Part shown: in pieces, positions 8,445-15,764 of the stretch
Position numbering within the stretch: position 1 is the first letter of the stretch
Layout: each line of letters starts with the position of its first letter
Assembly (NCBI GenBank): GCA_020721025.1
Contig: DYNO01000048.1
Span: 1-17,982, forward strand
Source: Thiomargarita sp.
GTDB taxonomy: Bacteria; Pseudomonadota; Gammaproteobacteria; Beggiatoales; Beggiatoaceae
Length of the DNA: 17,982 nt
Direction of reading: 5' to 3'
Position numbers and translations under genes: made by a program
Notes under the pieces: generated by a model
Told to the model about the DNA's origin: nothing
The model's database searches: none
What the model saw: the letters and a program-made list of their open reading frames with translations, nothing else

Positions 8445-8480
8445 TTGACGAGTCTTTGCGTTCTGTTATAATAAACAGAA
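8445..8480 (+). promoter_or_regulatory. zur-znu promoter with overlapping Zur-box-like operator
   Basis: TTGACG (8445-8450) and TATAAT (8467-8472) are 16 bp apart, a strong sigma-70 promoter. The -10 lies inside a palindrome at 8461-8480 with perfect 7-bp arms TTCTGTT and AACAGAA around ATAATA. The core TGTTATAATA-AACA resembles the gammaproteobacterial Zur box (TGTTATAATATAACA) with one base fewer. The position implies direct repression by zinc-loaded Zur, including of its own gene. Confidence 0.75.
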
Positions 8481-8503
8481 AAAGTTTCTATTTAGGAGTT
8501 ACC

Positions 8504-8935
8504 ATGTTGTCGTTGGATTCTCACACTCAATACCTAAATCGCTTAAAAGACAATGGGTTAAAACTCACTCCACGTCGTCAAGCCATCATTCATTTGTTTA
8601 TGGGTAGTGCAGTACACTTGACACCAGAAGAAGTATGGAAAAAATTGCACCAACAATTTGAAAAATGTGGTTTGCCCAGCGTGTATCGTAATTTGGAAAG
8701 CTTGGTGGAATGTGGGATTTTAGCTCGGATTCAACTGGCTGATCGTAAAAAACATTATGGACTTTGTACAGTTGGTCATGAACATCACCATCACCATATT
8801 ACTTGTATTAAATGCGGTAGAGTGGACGAAATCAGCGATTGCCCATTGACAAACATTACTGAAATCAATGGTTATCAAGTGCTCAACCATTTCTTACAAA
8901 TGAGTGGTATTTGTAGTCACTGTTTGGAGAATTAG
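8504..8935 (+). CDS. zur: Fur-family zinc uptake regulator
   Basis: A DNA-binding repressor that senses zinc. The frame extends to a GTG at 8441, inside the promoter; ATG 8504, preceded by AGGAG at 8495-8499, is the real start, giving 143 residues. The N-terminal winged helix includes LTPRRQAI (about 22-29) and the recognition region PSVYRNLESL. The dimerisation part has a histidine run HEHHHHH followed by CIKCG, and the chain ends with CSHC, giving the two CxxC pairs of the structural zinc site of Fur proteins. Assignment to Zur rather than Fur or PerR rests on the three znu genes directly downstream and the operator ahead of it. The gap to znuA is 3 bases. Confidence 0.88.
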   Translation: MLSLDSHTQYLNRLKDNGLKLTPRRQAIIHLFMGSAVHLTPEEVWKKLHQQFEKCGLPSVYRNLESLVECGILARIQLADRKKHYGLCTVGHEHHHHHITCIKCGRVDEISDCPLTNITEINGYQVLNHFLQMSGICSHCLEN

Positions 8936-8938
8936 CAA

Positions 8939-9847
8939 ATGAACAGAGTTTTTTTATTATTTATTACTTGGTTATCAATTACCGCAACCCCACTGGCAGA
9001 AACTCAAAAATTGGAAGTGATCACCACGTTGTTTCCAACGTATGATTTTACTAGACACATCGCCAAAGAACGAGTGAATGTCACATTATTATTGCCGCCC
9101 GGCGTTGAAGCCCACACTTTTGAACCACGCCCAGCAGACATTGTGAAGTTGAATCACGCAGATATATTTGTTTACACTGGAAAATATATGGAGCCTTGGG
9201 TTGAAAAAATGCTCAAGGGCGTGAATGATAAATTGTTGGTGGTCGATGCGAGTCAAGGCGTTGAATTATTGGACGATCATGACGGCGAAGAACACCACAA
9301 GCACGACCATGACGGCAAAGACCCGCATATCTGGTTAGACTTAGCGAATGCGCAGCAGATGGTGACAACAATCACCCACGCCCTCGCCCAAAAAGACCCT
9401 GCAAATGCCAAATTTTACGAAGCCAATGCAGTGGAGTATAAACAACAATTTACAGATTTAGATCAACGGTTTAAAACCATGTTGGCGACGGTAAAGCATA
9501 AAAGTTTGATTTACGGTGGACATTTTGCGTTTGGTTACTTCGCAAAGCGTTATGGTTTAACGCATGATTCACCGTATCAAGGTTTTTCCCCCAATGCCGA
9601 ACCACGTCCCAAGTCTTTGGCAAAACTGATAAACAAACTAAAACAGTCCGGCATGAACTATATTTATCATGAAGAACTGATCGATCCCAAGGTGGCGCGC
9701 ACAATTGCTCAGGAAACAGGGGCAAAATTGGAATTACTACACGGAGCACACAATATTAGTCAAGACGAATTGCAACGGGGTGTCACTTTTTTAGAATTGA
9801 TGGAAACCAATTTTAATAAACTTAAAGTTGGGCTAGTGGCTCCATGA
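8939..9847 (+). CDS. znuA: zinc ABC transporter, periplasmic zinc-binding protein
   Basis: Captures Zn2+ in the periplasm and hands it to ZnuB. It has a signal peptide (hydrophobic 4-16, likely cleavage after ATPLA, residue 20). Cluster A-I solute-binding fold: VEAHTFEP with H59, a histidine/acid-rich loop at about 112-131 (HDGEEHHKHDHD) typical of ZnuA over manganese-binding relatives, then DPHIWLD and GGHFAFGYFAKRYGL with further ligand histidines. At 302 residues it has the usual length. It starts three bases after the zur stop, using GGAG within the end of zur, so translation is probably coupled. The last codons overlap znuC by ATGA. Confidence 0.94.
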   Translation: MNRVFLLFITWLSITATPLAETQKLEVITTLFPTYDFTRHIAKERVNVTLLLPPGVEAHTFEPRPADIVKLNHADIFVYTGKYMEPWVEKMLKGVNDKLLVVDASQGVELLDDHDGEEHHKHDHDGKDPHIWLDLANAQQMVTTITHALAQKDPANAKFYEANAVEYKQQFTDLDQRFKTMLATVKHKSLIYGGHFAFGYFAKRYGLTHDSPYQGFSPNAEPRPKSLAKLINKLKQSGMNYIYHEELIDPKVARTIAQETGAKLELLHGAHNISQDELQRGVTFLELMETNFNKLKVGLVAP

Positions 9848-10596
9848 ACATACTCGAAGTCAATGAGTTAAGTGTGATTCTCGGTGGTATGAAGGTGTTG
9901 TGTGAGATTTCATTTCAGGTAAACACTGGTGATTATGTGGCGATTGTTGGACCCAACGGCTCAGGTAAAACCACCTTGATGAAAGCAATTTTAGGCTTAT
10001 TACCGTATAGTGGCTCAGTTTATTTTCAGGGGGAATCCAGAGCCACTTTTATCGCACAGAAATCACTGGGATATTTGCCGCAAAGAATGTCATTCCTAGA
10101 TCAACGCTTCCCCGCCACTGCGAAAGAGATTGTTTTATCTGGAGTTTATGCTCACAAATCATTCCCAAAAAAATTATCTCGCCAAGACAGTGACGCTGCG
10201 GACGAGATCATGAATACCTTAAAAATTAGTGAGTTGCGAGATCGTCCCATTGGTAAGCTTTCTGGCGGGCAACAACAGCGGGTTTTATTGGCGCGGGCAT
10301 TGATTCAACACCCCAAAATTTTAATTCTTGATGAACCAACGGTCGCGCTCGACCCACAATCACGAGAGATTTTTTACGATACGATTCAAAAATTTAACTG
10401 TGAACAGCATGTGACTGTATTGTTAGTTTCGCATGATATCAGCTTGATGGGGGAATTTGCTTCAAAGCTGCTTTACTTGGATCGACAAATGATTTTTTAC
10501 GGTACGTTTGAAAATTTTTGCCAATCCACTGCAATGTCGCACCATTTTGGAGTTAGCCGGCACCTTAATTTGCCACAGACACTGAACGATGATTGA
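9844..10596 (+). CDS. znuC: zinc ABC transporter, ATP-binding protein
   Basis: The ATPase that powers zinc import on the cytoplasmic face of the membrane. Walker A is GPNGSGKTT (about 36-44), the Q-loop is near YLPQR, the signature is LSGGQQQRVLLARAL, Walker B is ILILDEPTVALD, and the H-loop is LLVSHD. All key residues are intact over 250 residues, the normal length. It overlaps znuA by four bases (ATGA) and znuB by eight, showing a tight operon with coupled translation. Confidence 0.94.
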   Translation: MNILEVNELSVILGGMKVLCEISFQVNTGDYVAIVGPNGSGKTTLMKAILGLLPYSGSVYFQGESRATFIAQKSLGYLPQRMSFLDQRFPATAKEIVLSGVYAHKSFPKKLSRQDSDAADEIMNTLKISELRDRPIGKLSGGQQQRVLLARALIQHPKILILDEPTVALDPQSREIFYDTIQKFNCEQHVTVLLVSHDISLMGEFASKLLYLDRQMIFYGTFENFCQSTAMSHHFGVSRHLNLPQTLNDD

Positions 10597-11413
10597 TTTA
10601 ATTAAACAAATTCAAGAGGCTATCCAATATAGTTTCATTCAGCGCGCCCTCGTTGCCGGTAGTTTTATAGCATTGGGTTGTGCATTTCTTGGTGTGTTTT
10701 TGGTATTGCGGCGATTTTCCCTTATTGGTGACGGTTTAGCACACGTCAGTTTTGCAACCGTTGCCCTTGCGCTATTACTGGACACGCAACCGCTGCTATT
10801 TGCAATGCCATTGGTTGCGCTGGCTTCACTGCTGATTTTACAACTCAATGAAAAAGCTCAAATTTATGGAGATACTGCGATTGGTTTAGTTTCTTCATTT
10901 GGGATCGCGTTGGGCGTGTTGATTGCGAGCACTGCGAATGGGTTTAATGTTGATTTATTTAGCTATCTATTCGGCAATATTTTATCAGTCAGCCTGCTGG
11001 AAATGTGGTTGTCAATAGCCATTTTGCTGCTGATTATTTTAACTATCTCATTATTTTATCACGATTTATTTGCCATCACATTTGATGAAGAATACGCTCA
11101 AGTGCTGGGCATCAGGGTACGCTTAGTAAACCACATTTTGATCTTGCTTACTTCTTTGGTCATTGTGTTAGGCATGAAAATTGTCGGTACGATGTTAATT
11201 TCCAGTTTAATCATTCTCCCCGCCGTCACTGCGCTACAACTTGTCCACAGCTTTCGCACCACGATTATCCTTGCCGGAATTTTTGCAGTCAGTTCAGTGA
11301 TCTTCGGCATTTTTATTTCCTATTTGTTAAATTTCCCCTCTGGAGCAACGATTGTGATGGTCAATTTTAGCTTTTTTATCACAGCGTTACTGCTACGCTA
11401 TTTTTCTAGCTAA
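10589..11413 (+). CDS. znuB: zinc ABC transporter, membrane permease
   Basis: Forms the inner-membrane channel as a homodimer, receiving Zn2+ from ZnuA. It is 274 residues of the ABC-3 permease family. It is highly hydrophobic, with about eight helices, opens with a short polar N-terminus (MIDLIKQIQEAIQYSFIQRALVA) and includes LRRFSLIGDGLAHVSF, the conserved stretch of this family near residues 41-56. The start overlaps the znuC stop by eight bases. It is the last gene of zur-znuACB; the repeat at 11480-11565 lies just downstream and may mark the transcript end. Confidence 0.93.
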   Translation: MIDLIKQIQEAIQYSFIQRALVAGSFIALGCAFLGVFLVLRRFSLIGDGLAHVSFATVALALLLDTQPLLFAMPLVALASLLILQLNEKAQIYGDTAIGLVSSFGIALGVLIASTANGFNVDLFSYLFGNILSVSLLEMWLSIAILLLIILTISLFYHDLFAITFDEEYAQVLGIRVRLVNHILILLTSLVIVLGMKIVGTMLISSLIILPAVTALQLVHSFRTTIILAGIFAVSSVIFGIFISYLLNFPSGATIVMVNFSFFITALLLRYFSS

Positions 11414-11479
11414 ATTTATAGAATTACCATCTAAAATTGTTTCGCTATCAAATCTGTTTAAGAAAGCGATAGTTATAGG

Positions 11480-11565
11480 AGTCATGCAGCCAAGTAGGCT
11501 GGATAAAATGTATTTATATTGGAATTGGGGGCAACGACAAATTCTGTTATCCATCCTACATGACT
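11480..11565. repeat. 86-bp inverted-repeat element downstream of znuB
   Basis: The left arm AGTCATG (11480-11486) plus TAGGCTGGATAA (11495-11506) pairs with TTATCCATCCTA plus CATGACT (11547-11565), with an 8-base insertion in the left arm and one mismatch. The left edge, TAGGAGTCATGCA, matches 11 of 13 bases of the MITE end, but the right edge does not end in CTCCTA. It lies in the convergent spacer between znuB and the gene fragment and could act as a two-way transcript end. Confidence 0.5.
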
Positions 11566-11587
11566 TAAAATTTAGGTGAATTAGGGT

Positions 11588-11944
11588 TCAAACCTTCCGC
11601 AAATGATACCCCGTCGCAGCAATTAATTTTTTCGCTTCAGTTTCATGAAATTGCGCTTTTTCTGGTTCAGCACGACGCATCGCTAAATGATAATCCACCG
11701 CGTACAATTTCATGTCACTGCGCTTGATAATCTGCCACGCCTCCGCTAAATCACGCTTCGCTTCAGCAAACTGTTGTTGATCTAAATAAAAATTGGCACG
11801 GTCGATGAGAAACATGGGAAAAAATAACGTTTGATTTGCTTCCTGAATCCCAGACACCGCTTTTTTAAAATAATCAGTCGCTTGTATTTTATCTCCCAAT
11901 TGACGGTAGGCACGGGCGAGGGTGAGAGAATTTAAAGGTTTATC
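11588..11944 (-). pseudogene. C-terminal fragment of a TPR-type protein
   Basis: The open frame runs from about 11956 to the stop TGA at 11588-11590 and encodes about 120 residues with no proper start. It reads as helical repeats (SLTLARAYRQLGDKIQATDY, then IDRANFYLDQQQFAEAKRDL) and ends in AKKLIAATGYHLRKV. That ending resembles the tails of large signal-transducing ATPases or other TPR proteins. The 5' part is missing: the frame hits stops inside the 25-bp repeat at 11945-11969, so the gene was probably cut by rearrangement there. The parent protein cannot be named. Confidence 0.5.
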
Positions 11945-11969
11945 TATAGTGATCTTAAATCATTTGTAG
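11945..11969. repeat. 25-bp exact repeat, copy 2
   Basis: Identical to 8350-8374 over 25 bases and in the same orientation. Here it forms the breakpoint between the TPR fragment and the next repeat. Confidence 0.8.
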
Positions 11970-11974
11970 CAAGC

Positions 11975-12004
11975 GTAGGGTGTATAAGCGAAGCGTCATA
12001 CACC
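11975..12004. repeat. GTAGGGTGTAT...ATACACC palindromic repeat
   Basis: GGTGTAT (11979-11985) and ATACACC (11998-12004) are perfect 7-bp arms around AAGCGAAGCGTC, preceded by GTAG. It has the form of the interspersed GTAGGGTGGAT-AGCGAAGCGT-ATCCACC repeats common in gammaproteobacteria and cyanobacteria (recalled, not searched). Confidence 0.6.
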
Positions 12005-12012
12005 TTTTTGAA

Positions 12013-12402
12013 TTTGAACACTTTGATACATGTTCCGCCACTTCCCGCAATCCCGAACTCAGCCGAGCAAATCCTTCGATGGGGGGAGCGATAGCAACGA
12101 ATTCATCCGACAGAGCTTGAGAAGTAAAGACAACATTGAATCCTGAACTAAAATTCAAATCACTTCGTCCTCCGATCACCTCAAGACGCGTCGGATCACT
12201 ACTCGTCAAACGCCCCACACGCTTCGCCACCGTCACAAACTCGCGCATCATTATTCATATCCGTTCCCGCCACAATCACGCAAGTTTCCTTCGGAATATC
12301 TGAAAAATGAAACGGATACTTGCCCTGACTCGCATTCACTCGCAACTCTTTCACAGTTTCCTTGCTCGTCGCATCCATTTGGTTTGTCGGCGCGTGAGAC
12401 AT
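12013..12402 (-). pseudogene. frameshifted remnant resembling the C-terminal part of an S8-type serine peptidase
   Basis: Reading on the minus strand from 12402, one frame gives a beta-rich stretch ending FSDIPKETCVIVAGTDMNND then CDGGEACGAF, and stops at about 12199. The neighbouring frame continues the apparent protein with PTRLEVIGGRSDLNFSSGFNV to about 12013, where it runs into the palindromic repeat. The frames overlap at 12199-12251, so one frameshift near 12210-12225 joins them. The GTDxNND...CDxGEACGAF motif is one I associate with tails of secreted S8 peptidases, from memory. No catalytic Asp, His or Ser region is present; the frame upstream of the ATG is closed by a TGA. It is a decayed gene end. 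Confidence 0.45.
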
Positions 12403-12439
12403 TGCAAACAGCGATCAATTTACATTTATTTTTCTTAAG

Positions 12440-12503
12440 TTTATCAGTTTGAGATATTTTTAGTAAAACCAAGTAGTTAAAATCTCAAGTGCGTAACTTT
12501 TTA
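12440..12503. mobile_element. degraded right half of the TAGGAGTTACGCA MITE
   Basis: ATCTCAAGTGCGTAACT at 12482-12498 is identical to 4856-4872 at the right end of the intact MITE. The preceding ~40 bases (TTTTTAGTAAAACC...AGTAGTTAAA) also align with the MITE interior with a few changes. The terminal CCTA has decayed to TTTTTA and no left end is visible. Confidence 0.65.
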
Positions 12504-12572
12504 AGGTCTAATAAAAACACTTTTAGCACATAAAAATGGATGAATAAGGATTCACATCAATATTTTCCACGA

Positions 12573-12601
12573 TTGTGACGACCTGATACCTAACTTATTA
12601 T
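12573..12601 (+). promoter_or_regulatory. candidate serC promoter
   Basis: TTGTGA (12573-12578) and TATTAT (12596-12601) are 17 bp apart and would give a leader of about 130 bases. A second possibility is the extended -10 TG-T-TAAAAT at 12667-12675, closer to the gene. The rest of the 336-base spacer 12403-12738 holds the MITE relic and otherwise AT-rich sequence. Confidence 0.3.
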
Positions 12602-12738
12602 ATAATTTGATAATATTAACGGTTGAATTTCTATTTTCAATTTCCGCAGACTTTTTCATAGCAACTTGTTAAAATGGTAAACGTCGGTAATTCATTTTAA
12701 ACTTAAACACAGACAAATAGAAGCACAAAGGAAGGAAC

Positions 12739-13827
12739 ATGTCAAGAGTGTATAATTTCAGCGCAGGTCCAGCGGCGTTACCAGAATCCGTGTTGCAACA
12801 AGCGCAGGCGGAAATGGTTGATTGGCAAGGAAAAGGGTTGTCAGTTATGGAAATGAGCCATCGCAGCAAGGAATTCATCTCCATTGCAGAAACCGCAGAA
12901 CAAGATTTGCGTGAATTGTTGAACATCCCGAGCAATTATAAAGTGCTGTTTTTGCAAGGGGGAGCTTCAACTCAATTTGCAATGGTTGCGTTGAATCTGT
13001 TGCAGGGCAATAACGAAGTGGAATATGTCAATTCTGGTTTGTGGTCAGAAAAAGCGATAGCAGAAGCCAAAAAATATTGCACTGTTCATGTTAAAATTGA
13101 TGGCAAACCCAGTAAATACACCACCATCGCGCCGCCATCAACTTGGGAACGCAATCCCCGCGTCGCCTATTTGCACTACACGCCGAATGAAACGATTAAT
13201 GGTTTAGAAATCCAAGACGTACCTGATTGGGGCGATACACCGTTGGTAGTTGACATGTCTTCTACATTGTTGTCCCGTCCCATTGACGTGTCGAAATTTG
13301 GGGTGATTTACGCCGGGGCGCAGAAAAATATTGGACCTGCTGGATTGACTGTGGTGATTATCCGCGAAGATTTGGTAGGAAGAACCATTCCCGGCATTCC
13401 AACGATGTTAGATTACAAAATTCATGTTGATAATGCGTCTATGTACAACACGCCCCCCACTTACGCATGGTACATTGCCGGTTTAGTATTTAAGTGGTTG
13501 AAAGATTTGGGCGGTTTGGAAAAAATGGCGGAAATCAACAAGCGCAAAGCCGATAAACTGTACGCTGCGATTGATGGCAGTGACGGTTTCTATCGCAATC
13601 CCGTGGATCCCAATTTCCGCTCATGGATGAATGTTCCCTTTGTCACCACTAAAACTGAATTAGAAAAAGTATTTTTGAGTGAAGCAGAACAAGTGGGTTT
13701 AAGCACCTTGGCAGGACATCGTTCTGTGGGGGGAATGCGAGCCAGTATTTACAACGCTATGCCCGAAGCTGGTGTTGATGCCCTAGTCAGTTTTATGGCT
13801 GAATTTGCGAAAAAACACGCCGCTTAA
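12739..13827 (+). CDS. serC: phosphoserine aminotransferase
   Basis: Converts 3-phosphohydroxypyruvate and glutamate to phosphoserine, and takes part in pyridoxal phosphate synthesis; cytoplasmic PLP enzyme. At 362 residues it equals the length of E. coli SerC. Visible features are the N-terminal YNFSAGPAALPE, MEMSHRSKEF, LFLQGGAST (phosphate/PLP loop near residue 75), the aspartate in VVDMSST, and the PLP lysine K196 in AGAQKNIGPAG. The C-terminal GHRSVGGMRASIYNAM is typical. AGGAAGGA just before the ATG is a strong ribosome site. serA, the preceding step in the pathway, follows after 326 bases. Confidence 0.96.
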   Translation: MSRVYNFSAGPAALPESVLQQAQAEMVDWQGKGLSVMEMSHRSKEFISIAETAEQDLRELLNIPSNYKVLFLQGGASTQFAMVALNLLQGNNEVEYVNSGLWSEKAIAEAKKYCTVHVKIDGKPSKYTTIAPPSTWERNPRVAYLHYTPNETINGLEIQDVPDWGDTPLVVDMSSTLLSRPIDVSKFGVIYAGAQKNIGPAGLTVVIIREDLVGRTIPGIPTMLDYKIHVDNASMYNTPPTYAWYIAGLVFKWLKDLGGLEKMAEINKRKADKLYAAIDGSDGFYRNPVDPNFRSWMNVPFVTTKTELEKVFLSEAEQVGLSTLAGHRSVGGMRASIYNAMPEAGVDALVSFMAEFAKKHAA

Positions 13828-13843
13828 GAAATGAAAAATAATT

Positions 13844-13902
13844 TCAGGAGACGTAAAATGAAACAGTTACATTTTAAAACTCCTGATAATTACTTCTTAT
13901 GA
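13844..13902 (+). promoter_or_regulatory. stem-loop with a 14-codon ORF after serC
   Basis: TCAGGAG (13844-13850) pairs with CTCCTGA (13880-13886), and TAAAATG (13854-13860) pairs with CATTTTA (13870-13876), separated by a 3-base internal loop on each side and a 9-base hairpin loop. The 5' arm holds AGGAG seven bases ahead of an ATG at 13858, which opens MKQLHFKTPDNYFL and stops at TGA 13900-13902. The ribosome site and start codon would therefore be buried in the stem. It could be a leader peptide or translational switch ahead of serA, or just a hairpin ending the serC message; there is no T-run. Confidence 0.3.
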
Positions 13903-14153
13903 GTGAATTACGGTCTGAATTTTTAGGTTAACCGACTTAGATTTTACAAAGAGTCAGGTATTGCATCATTCACACCTCAATTATCGTTGTGTTTACAAAT
14001 GCTTACCTACTCTTTGTCATCGCGTAAGACTCCACAGATTTTCAAAATTTTAACGAGTCTCGCCGATGTTTACCCCAATGCTCTAAGTTTCCCCACCGCT
14101 GAACTCAGTCCTCATCTGCAACACACAAAAAATACTACAAAGGTCGATGCAAC
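13903..14153. other. serC-serA spacer
   Basis: AT-rich. A 60-codon frame from GTG 13987 runs into the first bases of serA, but it has no ribosome site and no recognisable motif, so I do not call it a gene. A serA promoter is expected here, yet no well-matched -35/-10 pair was found. Confidence 0.4.
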
Positions 14154-15320
14154 ATGTTTAAAATTCTAACACTCAATAATATCTCAGTGCGTGGTTTGGA
14201 ACGGCTACCGCGCGACCGTTATGAAATTGCTTCAGAAATTCAACATCCTGACGCGGTATTACTGCGTTCGTTCAAAATGCACAATTGGGAAATTCCCCCC
14301 ACATTAAAAGCCGTCGGACGGGCAGGCGCAGGAGTCAACAATATCCCCATTGCCAAAATGAGTGCTCGCGGTATTCCTGTTTTTAACGCACCCGGAGCAA
14401 ATGCCAACGCGGTGAAAGAATTAGTGATTTCTTGCTTACTGATTAGTATGCGTAACTTGTTCAGTGCATGGGATTATACCCGCCATCTCTCTGGCAGCGA
14501 TGAAGAAATTTCCAAACAAGTCGAAGCCGGTAAAAAACAATTTGTTGGTTACGAACTCGCAGGGCGGACTTTAGGAATCATTGGGTTAGGTGCGATTGGT
14601 GTGAAAGTCGCAAATGCTGCGGATGCTTTAGGCATGAAGGTGATCGGTTTTGACCCCCACATCACCGTTAATAATGCTTGGCAATTATCCTCCAACGTAA
14701 AACAGGCTTCCAGCGTCGAAGATGTGCTTGCCCGCTGTGAATTCGTCTCTGTTCATGTGCCTTTAGTTGATGACACGCGCAACATGATCAGTGCTGACCG
14801 GCTGCGTAATGTCGCCAAAGGATTGATTATTCTCAATTTCTCTCGTGATGGCATTGTCGATGATGCTGCCGTCTGCGAAGCGATTAAAACCGGCAAAGTT
14901 AAATCCTATTTCACTGATTTTCCTACCCAAAGTTTGATCAAACACGAACACGTATTTGCACTACCACATTTAGGGGCATCCACCGAAGAAGCGGAAGAGA
15001 ATTGTGCGATAATGGTTGCAGATCAAGTGCGTGACTTTTTGGAAGACGGCACGATCAAAAACTCGGTCAACTTCCCTGAAATGTTCATGTCTCGCAGCGA
15101 AGACGCATATCGGCTGTTGGTGGTCAATTCCAACGTTCCCCACATGATTGAACGCATTTCCAGTGCCATTGCTAAGGCAAATTTGAATATTTTAGACATG
15201 TTAAATCGTTCACGCAGCGATATTGCCTGCACCTTGGTTGATGTGTCGAATCCCATTCCACAAAGTGTTTTGGATGAAATCGCAGCGATTGAAGGTGTTT
15301 TAGCCGCTCGTTCGTTGTAA
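14154..15320 (+). CDS. serA: D-3-phosphoglycerate dehydrogenase with C-terminal ACT domain
   Basis: Oxidises 3-phosphoglycerate to 3-phosphohydroxypyruvate, the first step of serine synthesis. Its 388 residues comprise a substrate domain (1-~95 and ~285-315) with VGRAGAGVNNIP, a Rossmann domain with GIIGLGAIG near residues 139-147, and a short ACT domain from about 318 (RLLVVNSNVPHMIERIS), which in relatives binds serine or other regulators. Catalytic R231 (FSRDG) and H272 (PHLGAST) are present. The position of the usual catalytic glutamate (FPTEP in E. coli) is FPTQS here, with Q259. This shorter branch lacks the intervening domain of long PGDHs. AAAGG lies about twelve bases before the ATG, and serC is upstream. 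Confidence 0.92.
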   Translation: MFKILTLNNISVRGLERLPRDRYEIASEIQHPDAVLLRSFKMHNWEIPPTLKAVGRAGAGVNNIPIAKMSARGIPVFNAPGANANAVKELVISCLLISMRNLFSAWDYTRHLSGSDEEISKQVEAGKKQFVGYELAGRTLGIIGLGAIGVKVANAADALGMKVIGFDPHITVNNAWQLSSNVKQASSVEDVLARCEFVSVHVPLVDDTRNMISADRLRNVAKGLIILNFSRDGIVDDAAVCEAIKTGKVKSYFTDFPTQSLIKHEHVFALPHLGASTEEAEENCAIMVADQVRDFLEDGTIKNSVNFPEMFMSRSEDAYRLLVVNSNVPHMIERISSAIAKANLNILDMLNRSRSDIACTLVDVSNPIPQSVLDEIAAIEGVLAARSL

Positions 15321-15426
15321 TTCATTGAAAATGTTGAATTCAATCGTGATCTGATTATTATTCGGCTGCAAAAAAGTTGGTGATGGTGTGGTTCACCGAA
15401 TTTGACATTACCCATCCTCTTAAAAA

Positions 15427-15510
15427 TTTCAATCTGTTGGAGAATTACGCAAATATTTTCAACGGATTGATTTTATTCATCAATATGGAAATTTACTCCA
15501 ACGATTGAAA
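15427..15510. repeat. 84-bp palindromic element after serA
   Basis: TTTCAATC-T-GTTGGAG (15427-15442) pairs with CTCCAACGATTGAAA (15496-15510) with one extra base. Within it, ATTGA (15466-15470) and TCAAT (15480-15484) form an inner hairpin. It may close the serA transcript or be an interspersed repeat. Confidence 0.5.
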
Positions 15511-15586
15511 ATGGGATGCACCCGGAATTAATTAATATTTTGAACTGCTTAATAGAAATAAACTATTTTCGACAGATTGATTTCGA

Positions 15587-15621
15587 TTAAGCGAAGAAAT
15601 TTATTCAGGCTTTCTGCTTAA
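15587..15621. repeat. hairpin upstream of the PilZ pair
   Basis: TTAAGC-GA-AGAAA (15587-15599) pairs with TTTCTGCTTAA (15611-15621), an 11-bp stem with a 2-base bulge and an 11-base loop. The remaining sequence of the 444-base spacer 15321-15764 also contains the palindrome TTGAATTCAA (15334-15343) and no credible gene. Confidence 0.4.
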
Positions 15622-15683
15622 GATAGCATCAACGCACTACAATATGAATTCAATATGTAGCGCACAATGGTCATAAAAACTAT

Positions 15684-15712
15684 TTTCCACCAAGAACCCA
15701 CAATTTTATAAA
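15684..15712 (+). promoter_or_regulatory. candidate promoter for the PilZ genes
   Basis: TTTCCA (15684-15689) and TATAAA (15707-15712) are 17 bp apart, about 50 bases before the first PilZ start. Confidence 0.35.
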
Positions 15713-15764
15713 ATGTGCCATACTTAATAATAAATAAGTTTTTTAGATGGAGGAGGACGTGATG

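Noticed and set aside
8493..8502. TAGGAGTTAC just before zur, matching ten bases of the MITE end
   Set aside because: It is the Shine-Dalgarno region of zur at correct spacing, and no second end or duplication is present.
13987..14169. 60-codon frame between serC and serA
   Set aside because: GTG start without ribosome site, no motif, overlaps the serA start; probably chance.
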